Shown: piece by piece, positions 20,622 to 30,485 of the stretch
Numbering within the stretch: position 1 is the stretch's first letter
How the letters are laid out: each line of letters begins with the position of its first letter
NCBI GenBank assembly: GCA_902545825.1
Contig: CACCHS010000003.1
Span: 1-55,781, forward strand
From: an uncultured Pelagibacteraceae bacterium
Lineage (GTDB): Bacteria; Pseudomonadota; Alphaproteobacteria; Pelagibacterales; Pelagibacteraceae
Direction: 5' to 3'
Length of the DNA stretch: 55,781 bases
The notes under the pieces: generated by a model
Told to the model about the DNA's origin: nothing
Seen by the model: the letters and a program-made list of their open reading frames with translations, nothing else
The model's database searches: none
Program-made: the position numbers and the translations under genes

Positions 20622-22442
20622 TTATTCAACAGTTACAGATTTTGCTAAATTTCGAGGTTTATCAATATCGTAACCCTTTTTTAATGCAGAATGATATGCA
20701 AGTTTTTGTAATGGAATTGTTATTAAAAAAGGTAAAAGATCGTCATCTGTATTTTCTACTTCTATCTTTTGCCAAATATTTTCAGAAAATATTTCATCTG
20801 TGCTTTTATTGGTAATTAATAATACCTTGGCACCTCTTGCAATCACTTCCTGCATATTTGAAATTGTTTTATTATAGTAATAATCTCTTGGAGCAATAAC
20901 AACTACGGGCATTCCATCCTCTATTAAAGCAAGAGGTCCATGTTTCATTTCTCCTGCTGGATATCCTTCAGCATGTATATATGCCAATTCTTTTAATTTA
21001 AGAGCACCTTCTAAAGCGATTGGAAATGAACTTCCTCTTCCTAAAAACATTGATCCTTTTGCATCAACAAATGAATTGCATGCTGATTGAATTTGATTAT
21101 CAGTATCTAATGTATTTTTTACTAGATCCGCTAAACTTAAAAGAGATTTAATTTTTGTTTGGTACTTATCTTTATCAATACTTCCTCTAACAAAAGCTAT
21201 TTTAATTGAAAATAAATATAAAACTAACATTTGACCAAGGAAAGCTTTTGTGGATGCAACGCCAATTTCTGGGCCACAATGTATAGGAAGTACAAATTTA
21301 GAATCACGAGCAATTGAACTTTCAACAACATTGACAACACTGCAGGTTTTCATTTTGTTTTTATTACATAAATCTAATGCAGCATAGGTATCTGCAGTTT
21401 CACCTGATTGAGATACAAATATGTATAAGGTTTCATTTTTAAATTTATTTTTCCTGTATCTAAATTCAGATGCAATATCTACAGATATATCTAAATCCGT
21501 TAACTGTTCAAACCAATGTTTTGCCATCAAGCAAGAGTGATATGCTGTTCCACATCCAATCAATACGATTGACGATATTTCATTTTGTTTCCAGGGAAAA
21601 TTTAAAAGATTTACATCTTTGTTAATTTTATCAATATATTCATTAATACAATTTTTTATTGTAATTGGTTGTTCCTCAATTTCTTTTGCCATAAAGTGTT
21701 TATAATCTCCTTTATCGTAATCGCCTTCTTCATTTGACAACTCTAGAACACTCTTGTTTACTTTTTTTCCGGTATCATCAAAAAATTCAACACTATTTTT
21801 TTTTAAAATACAAAATTCACCATCGTCAAGATAAGTAATTTTATTTGTCATTGATTTAAGAGCGTAAGAGTCTGATCCTAAATAATTTTCATTTGGTCCA
21901 TAACCTACGGCTAAAGGTGATCCTCTTCTTGCGCCAACAATTAAATCTGGCTGATCTTTAAAAATTATTCCTAAAGCAAAACTCCCATGTAGTTTTTTTA
22001 GCATTTTTAAAATTGAATTTTTTAAATCATTTTCTTTTAAATACTCTGTAATAAGGTGAACAATTACTTCTGTGTCAGTTTGTGATTTAAACTTGTGACC
22101 TTTTTCAACCAGAAATTTTTTTAGCAAAGTTGAGTTTTCAATTATTCCATTATGTACAACAGATACACTTTCAGATGAATGTGGGTGTGCATTCAATGTA
22201 CTAGGAACTCCGTGAGTTGCCCATCTAACATGACCAATTCCAACTGTTCCAAGCATTTTAATTTTAGAAATATTTGTTTCAAGCGCTTTCACTCTACCTT
22301 CACATTTTACCTCATTAATTTTACCATCCAACAAAGTTGCTATTCCAGCAGAGTCGTAACCTCTGTATTCAAGTTTCTTTAAGGAATTTATTATTGATGA
22401 GGAAACTGGTTTAGTACTTGTAATACCAATTATTCCACACAT
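20622..22442 (-). CDS. glmS: Glutamine--fructose-6-phosphate aminotransferase
   Basis: CGIIGI N-terminus, LEYRGYDSAGIA, HVRWATHG, SQSGETADT, C-terminal DKPRNLAKSVTVE. Confidence 0.97.
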   Translation of the reverse strand: MCGIIGITSTKPVSSSIINSLKKLEYRGYDSAGIATLLDGKINEVKCEGRVKALETNISKIKMLGTVGIGHVRWATHGVPSTLNAHPHSSESVSVVHNGIIENSTLLKKFLVEKGHKFKSQTDTEVIVHLITEYLKENDLKNSILKMLKKLHGSFALGIIFKDQPDLIVGARRGSPLAVGYGPNENYLGSDSYALKSMTNKITYLDDGEFCILKKNSVEFFDDTGKKVNKSVLELSNEEGDYDKGDYKHFMAKEIEEQPITIKNCINEYIDKINKDVNLLNFPWKQNEISSIVLIGCGTAYHSCLMAKHWFEQLTDLDISVDIASEFRYRKNKFKNETLYIFVSQSGETADTYAALDLCNKNKMKTCSVVNVVESSIARDSKFVLPIHCGPEIGVASTKAFLGQMLVLYLFSIKIAFVRGSIDKDKYQTKIKSLLSLADLVKNTLDTDNQIQSACNSFVDAKGSMFLGRGSSFPIALEGALKLKELAYIHAEGYPAGEMKHGPLALIEDGMPVVVIAPRDYYYNKTISNMQEVIARGAKVLLITNKSTDEIFSENIWQKIEVENTDDDLLPFLITIPLQKLAYHSALKKGYDIDKPRNLAKSVTVE

Positions 22443-23068
22443 TATTTTTTACTCCTATAATTTTTTTTTTCTTTTTGCGATGATCTTGTTAATGCTAAAG
22501 AATTTTTATTTACATTTTTTGTTATTACTGATCCGGCACCAATTACTGATCCCTTATTTAATACAACAGGTGCTACTAAAGAAGAATTTGATCCAATAAA
22601 AACTTTGTCCTTTATTGTGGTTTTACTTTTTTTTATACCATCATAGTTACAAGTAATTGTTCCAGCACCAATATTCACTGATTTACCCACTGAGGTATCA
22701 CCAACATAAGATAAATGATTTATTTTTGAATTTATACCAACAGTACTTTTTTTTATTTCTACAAAATTTCCAATTTTTGAACCTGATTTTAATGTTGTTC
22801 CTGGCCTTATTCTTGCATAAGGACCAATAGATACATTATTTTCAACTTTTACATTTTCTAAATGTGAGAAAGAACAAATTCTAACATTATTTTTTATAGA
22901 CACTTTTTCCAAAATCACAACGTAAGGTTCAATAATTACATTTTTACCAATCTTTGTATCTTTTGAGAAAAAAATTGTCTCAGGTGAAATCATTTTTACA
23001 CCTTTTTTAAGAAATTTATTTCTTAAACTAATTTGTATTTTTTGATTTGCAGTTAGTTTCATTTGCAT
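22442..23068 (-). CDS. GlmU-like protein, left-handed beta-helix acetyltransferase domain only
   Basis: ISPETIFFSKDTKIGKNVIIEP, RPGTTLKSGSKIGNFVEIKKS, NIGAGTITCNYDG match the GlmU C-terminal domain; no N-terminal nucleotidyltransferase domain; in-frame TAA shortly upstream of the ATG. Confidence 0.85.
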   Translation of the reverse strand: MQMKLTANQKIQISLRNKFLKKGVKMISPETIFFSKDTKIGKNVIIEPYVVILEKVSIKNNVRICSFSHLENVKVENNVSIGPYARIRPGTTLKSGSKIGNFVEIKKSTVGINSKINHLSYVGDTSVGKSVNIGAGTITCNYDGIKKSKTTIKDKVFIGSNSSLVAPVVLNKGSVIGAGSVITKNVNKNSLALTRSSQKEKKNYRSKK

Positions 23069-23133
23069 TTTTGTTTATAGTTAAGTAGAGATTATAATTA
23101 ACTCACAAAATATTTCTTTTTAATACTTTAAAA

Positions 23134-23823
23134 ATGACTCAAAAATTAACTATTTTATTTGATTTAGATGGTACGCTAGTTGATACAGCACCAGATTTAA
23201 TGGCTGCTCATAATCATGTCATGAAAAAATATGGTCATAAAACTAAAACTACTGATGATATAAGAAAACTTGTAGGTAAAGGAGCAGCATCGCTCATTGG
23301 GAGATCGGTCTGGGGACAAGCAAAAAAGGAATTTAGTAAAATAACCAACGAAAAAATCAAGAAAGAAATGGTGACTGAGTTTATAGATTACTATGGGAAA
23401 AATATTGTAGTTGAAAGTAAATTATTTAAGGGAGTTCATAGTTTTCTAGAATGGTGTAAAAAAAATAATATTTCGATGGGTGTTTGTACAAACAAGCAAG
23501 ATTATCTTGCAAAAGATTTGCTTAAAAAAATTAAAATTAATCATTTTTTTGAGTATGTAGCTGGAAGTAATACATTTGATTATTGTAAACCAGATCCAAG
23601 ACACTTAACGGATGTAGTTGAAATCATGCAAGGAGATATCTCAAAAACTATAATGATTGGTGATAGTGAGACTGATGCAGATGCCGCTCATGCTGCAAAG
23701 ATACCATTTATACTTGTAAAAGATGGTTATACCGAAAAAACTACTGATCAAATACATCATAATCATTTAATTAAGGATTTTATAGGAATCGAAAAAATAA
23801 TTTTAAAATATCTATCTCATTAA
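23134..23823 (+). CDS. gph: HAD phosphatase, phosphoglycolate phosphatase-like
   Basis: LFDLDGTLVDTAPDL, GVCTNKQ, KPDPRHL, MIGDSETDADAA. Confidence 0.88.
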   Translation: MTQKLTILFDLDGTLVDTAPDLMAAHNHVMKKYGHKTKTTDDIRKLVGKGAASLIGRSVWGQAKKEFSKITNEKIKKEMVTEFIDYYGKNIVVESKLFKGVHSFLEWCKKNNISMGVCTNKQDYLAKDLLKKIKINHFFEYVAGSNTFDYCKPDPRHLTDVVEIMQGDISKTIMIGDSETDADAAHAAKIPFILVKDGYTEKTTDQIHHNHLIKDFIGIEKIILKYLSH

Positions 23824-23876
23824 TATTGATTAATAATCATCGTGGTTGTATTAAAATCATAACTTAAGGAGAATTT

Positions 23877-25379
23877 TTGATTATTCATAAAGTAAAAGTT
23901 TATCCATCGAAAGTTAAACTTGATAAAAAAAAACAACTTGCATGGAAATTAGCAGAGATAGCAAGTGATAATGCAAAACTAAACAAGAAATCTATAGAGA
24001 TGGTTATTAATCGAATAATTGATAATGCCTCAGTTGCAATTGCTTCATTAAACAGAAAACCAGTAATTTCCTCAAGAGAAATGGCTATGGCTCATTCTAG
24101 AAATAGTGGAGCTACGGTGTTTGGTTTAAGTTCGAATTTAAAATTTGATTGTGAATGGGCTGCATGGACAAATGGTACAGCTGTTAGGGAATTAGATTTT
24201 CACGATACTTTTTTAGCAGCTGACTATAGCCACCCAGGAGATAACATCCCACCATTATTAGCAGTTGCACAACAAAATAAAAAAAGTGGTATGGATTTAT
24301 TAAGAGGAATAATAACTGCATATGAAGTACAAGTGAATTTGGTTAAAGGAATTTGTCTTCATAAACATAAAGTTGATCATATTGCACATTTAGGCCCAAG
24401 TGTTGCTGCCGGTATTGGTTCAATGCTAAAATTAAATACTGAAACAATATATCAATCTATTCAACAAGCTTTACATACAACAATATCAACGCGACAATCT
24501 AGAAAAGGAGAAATCTCTAGTTGGAAAGCATTTGCTCCTGCGCACGCTGGTAAACTAGCAATTGAAGCTGTTGATAGAACTATGAGAGGTGAAGGAGCAC
24601 CAAGTCCAATTTATGAAGGTGAAGATAGCGTAATAGCAAGAATACTTGATGGTAAAAAAGCTTTATACAAAATTCCACTACCAAAAAAAAATGAGGAGAA
24701 GAAAGCTATACTAGAAACATATACAAAGGAATATTCTGCAGAATATCAAGCTCAGGCATTAATTGATATTGCAAAAAAATTAAATAAAAAAATTCCTAAT
24801 TTAAATCAAATAAAAAAAATAGATATTTATACAAGCCATCATACACATTACGTAATTGGTACAGGTGCAAATGATCCACAAAAAATGGATCCAAAATCTA
24901 GTAGGGAGACTTTAGATCACTCAATTATGTACATTTTTGCTGTAGCTTTAGAAGATGCAGACTGGCATCATATTAAATCATATACAAAGTCAAGAGCTGC
25001 AAGAAAAAGTACTATTAAGATTTGGCATTCAATTAAAACTTATGAAGATAAAAAATGGACAAAGAAATATCACGACCCAAACCCTAAAAATAAATCTTTT
25101 GGAGCAAAGGTAATAGTAACATTAAAAAATGGTAAGAGATTATCAGAAGAATTGGATAAAGCGGATGCGCACCCTTACGGTGCAAGACCTTTTAAAAGAG
25201 AAAATTATATTAATAAATTTTTAACCCTTACAGAGAACATTATATCAAAAAATGAAAGTAATAGATTTTTAAAAACAGTTCAAAATTTAAGAAAATTGAA
25301 ATCAGGGCAACTTAATAAACTCAATATTGAAATAAAAAAATCTAAATTAAAGAGAAATTTAAAAAGGGCTATTTTTTAA
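23877..25379 (+). CDS. prpD: 2-methylcitrate dehydratase (MmgE/PrpD family), TTG start
   Basis: [49 protein letters not shown]; directly upstream of prpB and prpC. Confidence 0.93.
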   Translation: MIIHKVKVYPSKVKLDKKKQLAWKLAEIASDNAKLNKKSIEMVINRIIDNASVAIASLNRKPVISSREMAMAHSRNSGATVFGLSSNLKFDCEWAAWTNGTAVRELDFHDTFLAADYSHPGDNIPPLLAVAQQNKKSGMDLLRGIITAYEVQVNLVKGICLHKHKVDHIAHLGPSVAAGIGSMLKLNTETIYQSIQQALHTTISTRQSRKGEISSWKAFAPAHAGKLAIEAVDRTMRGEGAPSPIYEGEDSVIARILDGKKALYKIPLPKKNEEKKAILETYTKEYSAEYQAQALIDIAKKLNKKIPNLNQIKKIDIYTSHHTHYVIGTGANDPQKMDPKSSRETLDHSIMYIFAVALEDADWHHIKSYTKSRAARKSTIKIWHSIKTYEDKKWTKKYHDPNPKNKSFGAKVIVTLKNGKRLSEELDKADAHPYGARPFKRENYINKFLTLTENIISKNESNRFLKTVQNLRKLKSGQLNKLNIEIKKSKLKRNLKRAIF

Positions 25380-26275
25380 TGCACTTTATCAAAAAGAAAA
25401 TTAAAGAAAAAAGAAAAGATTTTGTTAATAAATTAAAAAGTGGAAAAATATTAAGAGTTCCGGGTGCATATAATCCATTAACCGCAAAATTGATTGAGGA
25501 AATTGGTTACGATGCAGTTTACGTTTCTGGTGGAGTAATGTCTAATGATTTGGGCTATCCGGATATTGGATTAACAACACTTGAAGATGTAAGTATTCGT
25601 GCAAAACAAATTGCAAGAGTAACTAATCTTCCAACAATTGTTGACATTGATACAGGTTTTAAATCTTGTAAAAAAACAATACAAACATTCGAAAAATTTG
25701 GTATCACCGCTGTTCATTTAGAAGATCAAATTGAAAGAAAAAGATGTGGCCATCTAGATAATAAAGAACTTATTTCAAAAGAAAAAATGATAAAAAAAAT
25801 CAAAGAATGTACAAAAGCTAAAAAGGACAAGAACTTTAAAATTATTGCTAGATCTGATGCTAAAGGTGTTGAAGGAATAGATAAAATGATAGATCGATGT
25901 AAAGCTTATGTAGACTCTGGAGCTGAAATTATTTTTCCTGAGGCGCTTGCTGATGAAAAAGATTTTGAAAAAGTTAGAAAATCCCTAGATTGCTATCTGT
26001 TGGCTAACATGACGGAATTTGGAAAATCAAAGCTTTTAAGTTACAAAAAATTAGAAAATCTAGGTTACAATATTGTTATTTACCCAGTTACAACTCAAAG
26101 ATTAGCTATGAAAAATGTTGAAGATGGGTTGAGGGACATTTATGTAAATGGACATCAAAATAATATTATTGATAAAATGCAGACCAGAAAACGATTATAT
26201 GAGCTTGTCGATTATGAAAAATATAATAGTTTAGACGAAAAAATTTATAATTTTAACACAGAGGGTCATGAATAA
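25379..26275 (+). CDS. prpB: 2-methylisocitrate lyase
   Basis: VPGAYNPLTAKLIEEIGYDAVYVSGGV, HLEDQIERKRCGHLDNKEL (KKCGH-like). Confidence 0.94.
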   Translation: MHFIKKKIKEKRKDFVNKLKSGKILRVPGAYNPLTAKLIEEIGYDAVYVSGGVMSNDLGYPDIGLTTLEDVSIRAKQIARVTNLPTIVDIDTGFKSCKKTIQTFEKFGITAVHLEDQIERKRCGHLDNKELISKEKMIKKIKECTKAKKDKNFKIIARSDAKGVEGIDKMIDRCKAYVDSGAEIIFPEALADEKDFEKVRKSLDCYLLANMTEFGKSKLLSYKKLENLGYNIVIYPVTTQRLAMKNVEDGLRDIYVNGHQNNIIDKMQTRKRLYELVDYEKYNSLDEKIYNFNTEGHE

Positions 26276-27399
26276 TGAGTGAAGATATAAAAAAAGGTTT
26301 ACTTGGAATAGTTGTTGATGAGACAGAAGTTTCAAAAGTTATGCCAGAAATTAATTCTCTTACTTATAGGGGTTATGCAGCTCAAGACCTATGTGAATAT
26401 TGTAGATTTGAGGAAGTTGCATACTTAATTTTAAATAAAGATCTTCCAAATACTATTCAGCTTAGAAAATTTGAAAAAGAAGAAAAAAATAATAGAGAAT
26501 TATCTAAAGACCTTTATTCAATTTTAAAAAAGATGCCTAAAAAAGCTCATCCAATGGATGTAGCAAGAACAGCTGTTAGTATAATGGGCTTAGAAGACAA
26601 GGAAACGACAGACTCTTCACCAGAGGCAAACATGCGAAAAGCTATTAGAATTTTAGCTAAAACACCTACTGCTTTAGCAGCCTTTTATAGATTGAGAAAA
26701 GGGAAAACGATTATTAAACCAAAAAAAGACCTAAATATTGCTGAAAATTTTTTTTACATGTGCTTTGGTAAAGTACCACAAAAGGAAATTGTCAAAGCTT
26801 TTGATGTTTCTCTAATTTTATACGCAGAACATAGTTTTAATGTATCAACATTCACTGCAAGAACTATTACAAGCAGCTTATCTGATATTCACGGAGCCAT
26901 AACAGGAGCTATAGCGAGTTTAAAAGGACCTCTTCATGGAGGTGCAAATGAAGAAGTAATGCACATGATGAATAAAATTAAGACTCCTGAAAATGCACTT
27001 AAATGGATTAATAACGCTTTAGATAAAAAAGAAGTTGTAATGGGCTTTGGTCATAGAGTTTATAAGTCTGGTGACTCAAGAGTTCCAACGATGAGAAAAT
27101 ATTTTGAAAAAGTTGCTAAAATTAAAAAAGATAAAAAATTTGAAAAAATTTACGACATTGTTGAAAAAGTAATGATTAATAGAAAAAATATACATCCAAA
27201 CGTAGATTATCCAACTGGGCCTACTTATCACTTAATGGGTTTTGATACAGATTTTTTTACACCAATATTTGTAATTTCCAGAATTACAGGTTGGTCAGCA
27301 CACATAATGGAACAACACGCTGCGAATAAACTAATCAGACCTTTAGCTAGTTACAAAGGTAACCAACACAGAAAAGTTGTTCAATTAAATCAGAGATAA
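26275..27399 (+). CDS. prpC: 2-methylcitrate synthase
   Basis: KGLLGIVVDETEVSKV, YRGYAAQDL, GPLHGGANEEVM, GFGHRVYK. Confidence 0.95.
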   Translation: MSEDIKKGLLGIVVDETEVSKVMPEINSLTYRGYAAQDLCEYCRFEEVAYLILNKDLPNTIQLRKFEKEEKNNRELSKDLYSILKKMPKKAHPMDVARTAVSIMGLEDKETTDSSPEANMRKAIRILAKTPTALAAFYRLRKGKTIIKPKKDLNIAENFFYMCFGKVPQKEIVKAFDVSLILYAEHSFNVSTFTARTITSSLSDIHGAITGAIASLKGPLHGGANEEVMHMMNKIKTPENALKWINNALDKKEVVMGFGHRVYKSGDSRVPTMRKYFEKVAKIKKDKKFEKIYDIVEKVMINRKNIHPNVDYPTGPTYHLMGFDTDFFTPIFVISRITGWSAHIMEQHAANKLIRPLASYKGNQHRKVVQLNQR

Positions 27400-28416
27400 T
27401 TAACTAAACGCTTCTGTCCAGTTTCCTCTAGTCGATGCTTTTGAATATTCTGTTGCTCTTCCTTCAAAGAAGTTCATATGTTCAACAGCATTCAACATGG
27501 TATCTAACCAAGTTAGAGGATTTTTATCAACTTTATAAATTGGTTCAAGACCAAGCTGGGTTAATCTTCTGTTACCGATAAACCTTATATAGTCTTTTAC
27601 TTCCTGAGCAGTCAAACCTTGCATTGGACCCATTTCAAAAGCTAGATCAATAAAAGCGTCTTCATGCTCGATAATTGTTCTACACGCTTCATAAAGCTCT
27701 TTTTTAAGTTTAGGAGTCCAAACTTCTGGATTCTCTTTAATAAACTCTTTGAAAATTCTAATCATAGAGTTGCAATGTAAAGTTTCGTCACGAACAGACC
27801 AAGTTACGATTTGCCCCATACCTTTCATTTTATTAAATCTTGGAAAATTTAATAAAATTGCAAAACTTGCAAATAACTGAAGTCCTTCCGTAAATGCACT
27901 AAAAACTGCAACAGTCTTTGCTATATCCTCTTTTGAGTTTACATTAAAGTTTTGCATATAGTCATATTTATCTTTCATCTCTTTGTACTTCATGAAAGCT
28001 GAATACTCAGATTCTGGCATTCCAATAGTGTCTAGCAAATGTGAATATGCTGCGATGTGGACTGTTTCCATTGCTGCAAAAGCCGTCATCATCATTAAAA
28101 CTTCTGTTGGTTTAAATACAGTTGTATAGTGTCTTAAATAACAATTATTTACTTCTACATCTGCTTGTGTAAAAAATCTAAAAATTTGTGTTAATAGATT
28201 TTTTTCAGCTTGCGTCAGATTTTTTTGCCAATCTCTAACATCATCACCTAAAGGAACCTCTTCAGGAAGCCAATGAATTCTTTGTTGGGTTAACCATGCA
28301 TCGTAGCACCATGGATATCTGAAAGGCTTGTAAACTGGGTTTTCGACTAATAAACCCATTTTATTTGGTTGAATAATTTCTTTTTTCTCTTGTTTTATTA
28401 CTGACATGATAAACAC
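27400..28416 (-). CDS. nrdB: Class I ribonucleotide reductase beta subunit
   Basis: AMETVHIAAYSHLL (ExxHxxxY with candidate radical Tyr), AFTEGLQ, RDETLHC metal ligands; true start may be an internal Met (MSVIKQ). Confidence 0.94.
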   Translation of the reverse strand: MFIMSVIKQEKKEIIQPNKMGLLVENPVYKPFRYPWCYDAWLTQQRIHWLPEEVPLGDDVRDWQKNLTQAEKNLLTQIFRFFTQADVEVNNCYLRHYTTVFKPTEVLMMMTAFAAMETVHIAAYSHLLDTIGMPESEYSAFMKYKEMKDKYDYMQNFNVNSKEDIAKTVAVFSAFTEGLQLFASFAILLNFPRFNKMKGMGQIVTWSVRDETLHCNSMIRIFKEFIKENPEVWTPKLKKELYEACRTIIEHEDAFIDLAFEMGPMQGLTAQEVKDYIRFIGNRRLTQLGLEPIYKVDKNPLTWLDTMLNAVEHMNFFEGRATEYSKASTRGNWTEAFS

Positions 28417-30341
28417 TCCTCGTATTCTGGTTGGTTGTCTTGTTGTTTTTTTGATTTATAAACGTTTGCTGTAATGTCTGTTGAATTTGCATCATTAACA
28501 TTTTCAGCTCGTTGAATTGATTTCGACCTACAGTAATACAAGCTTTTCAAGCCTTTTTTCCATGCTTGAAAGTGTATTTGATGTAATTCTTTTTTATGTA
28601 CATCTGCAGGTAAAAATATATTTATTGATTGTGCTTGAGAAATGTGTGGGGTTCTATCAGCACTCAATTCTATAATCCATTTTTGATCAAGTTCAAAAGC
28701 AGTTTTAAATACATCTTTTTCATTTTGAGTTAAAAAATCTAAATGAGAAACTGAACCTTGATTTGTAGTTATACTTGACCAAACCTCGTCGTTATTTTTT
28801 CCGTATTTTTCTAGTAATTGTTTAAGGTGTCTATTTCTTACATTAAAAGAGCCTGAAAGTGTTTTGTGTGTATAGCTGTTAGCGGCTATAGGCTCAACAC
28901 CTGGAGAAGTTCCACCACAAATTATTGAGATTGATGCGGTAGGAGCTATAGCAGTTTTATTTGAAAACCTTTCATTAATTCCATACTCGGCAGCATCTGG
29001 ACATGGTCCTCTCTCCTCGGCTAAATCTTTAGATGCTTTATCAACATATTTATGTATATGTTCGAATATTTTTTTATTCCATGCTTTACTCATAACCGAC
29101 TCTAATGGAATCATTTTTTTCTGAAAGAATGAATGTAAACCCATAACACCTAAACCAACGCTTCTTTCTTTTATTGCTGAATATGTTGCATCACTAAATT
29201 GTTCTGGAGCATTTTCAATAAAATCAGTTAATACATTATCTAAAAACCTCATTACATCACCAATAAAGTTTTCATCATCTTTCCATTCATCATACTTTTC
29301 AACATTTAAAGACGATAAACAACATACTGCTGTTCTATCTCTTCCATCTTTATCAATACCAGTTGGTAAAGTAATCTCACTACATAAATTAGATGTCTTA
29401 ACTGTAAGACCAGCAAGTTTGTGGTGTTGTGGTATCATTCTATTTACTGTATCTATGTAAATGATGTAAGGTTCGCCTGTTTCTATTCTTGCAGTTAAAA
29501 GCCTAATCCATAAATTTCTAGCTGAAACAGTTGCTTGAACTGCTCCATCCTTCGGACTTTTTAGAGCCCATTGCTCATCTAGTTCAACAGCTCTCATAAA
29601 AGCGTCTGATACCAAAACCCCATGATGTAAATTTAAAGCTTTTCTGTTTGGATCTCCACCAGTTGGTCTTCTCATTTCTATAAATTCTTCTATCTCTGGA
29701 TGATCGATTGGTAGATAGCAAGCAGCAGAACCTCTTCTTAAAGATCCTTGACTGATTGCCATAGTTAAAGAGTCCATAACTTTTATAAAAGGTATAATTC
29801 CAGAAGTTTTTCCAACTCTTCCAATTTTTTCTCCTATTGACCTAAGATTGCCCCAGTAACTTCCAATACCTCCGCCTCTTGCAGCTAACCAAACATTCTC
29901 ACTCCATAGGTCTAAAATTCCATTTAAACTATCACCAGCCTCATTTAAGAAACATGAAATTGGAAGTCCTCTCTTAGTTCCGCCATTCGATAAAACTGGT
30001 GTTGCTGGCATGAACCAGAGATTGCTTATGTAATTATAGATTCTTTGTGCATGTAAATTGTCATCAGCATAATGACTAGCAACTCTCGCAAAAAGATCTT
30101 GGAAAGACTCGTTCTCACCAAGGTATCTATCGCTTAGTGTCGCTCTACCGAAATCAGTCAAATTATTATCTCTACTTCTATCGATCTTTATTGTTATACC
30201 TCTGGAATTTTGGAATAACTCTGTATTCGTGTTTAACGAGAATAGGTCTGGTCTTTTATCTTTGGTTAAATCTTGTAATTTTTCGGTATTTTTGTATTCA
30301 GAGACAGCTTTCTTGATTGCCTGAGACACTAATTTATTCAT
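28398..30341 (-). CDS. nrdA: Class I ribonucleotide reductase alpha subunit
   Basis: RGLPISCFLNE, SNLCSEITLPT, C-terminal ECLSCQ redox pair. Confidence 0.95.
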   Translation of the reverse strand: MNKLVSQAIKKAVSEYKNTEKLQDLTKDKRPDLFSLNTNTELFQNSRGITIKIDRSRDNNLTDFGRATLSDRYLGENESFQDLFARVASHYADDNLHAQRIYNYISNLWFMPATPVLSNGGTKRGLPISCFLNEAGDSLNGILDLWSENVWLAARGGGIGSYWGNLRSIGEKIGRVGKTSGIIPFIKVMDSLTMAISQGSLRRGSAACYLPIDHPEIEEFIEMRRPTGGDPNRKALNLHHGVLVSDAFMRAVELDEQWALKSPKDGAVQATVSARNLWIRLLTARIETGEPYIIYIDTVNRMIPQHHKLAGLTVKTSNLCSEITLPTGIDKDGRDRTAVCCLSSLNVEKYDEWKDDENFIGDVMRFLDNVLTDFIENAPEQFSDATYSAIKERSVGLGVMGLHSFFQKKMIPLESVMSKAWNKKIFEHIHKYVDKASKDLAEERGPCPDAAEYGINERFSNKTAIAPTASISIICGGTSPGVEPIAANSYTHKTLSGSFNVRNRHLKQLLEKYGKNNDEVWSSITTNQGSVSHLDFLTQNEKDVFKTAFELDQKWIIELSADRTPHISQAQSINIFLPADVHKKELHQIHFQAWKKGLKSLYYCRSKSIQRAENVNDANSTDITANVYKSKKQQDNQPEYEECLSCQ

Positions 30342-30364
30342 AATTCCCTTATATTTATGTTAAA

Positions 30365-30411
30365 CAACTATATGTTGTATGTAGATTTGTTTAATATACT
30401 ATATAAATTAA
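30365..30411. promoter_or_regulatory. Candidate tandem NrdR boxes upstream of nrdA
   Basis: caaCTATATgTtGTaT (30365-30380) and AtACTATATAaAtTaa (30396-30411) resemble the NrdR consensus as I remember it (ACACWATATATWGTGT); shared CTATAT cores are 31 bp apart, the usual tandem spacing. Confidence 0.55.
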
Positions 30412-30485
30412 AAATCAACAGAACATATATAGAACATAAGAATTTTTTTGCAACCAAAAAATAAAAAAAATATAGAAATATCAAT

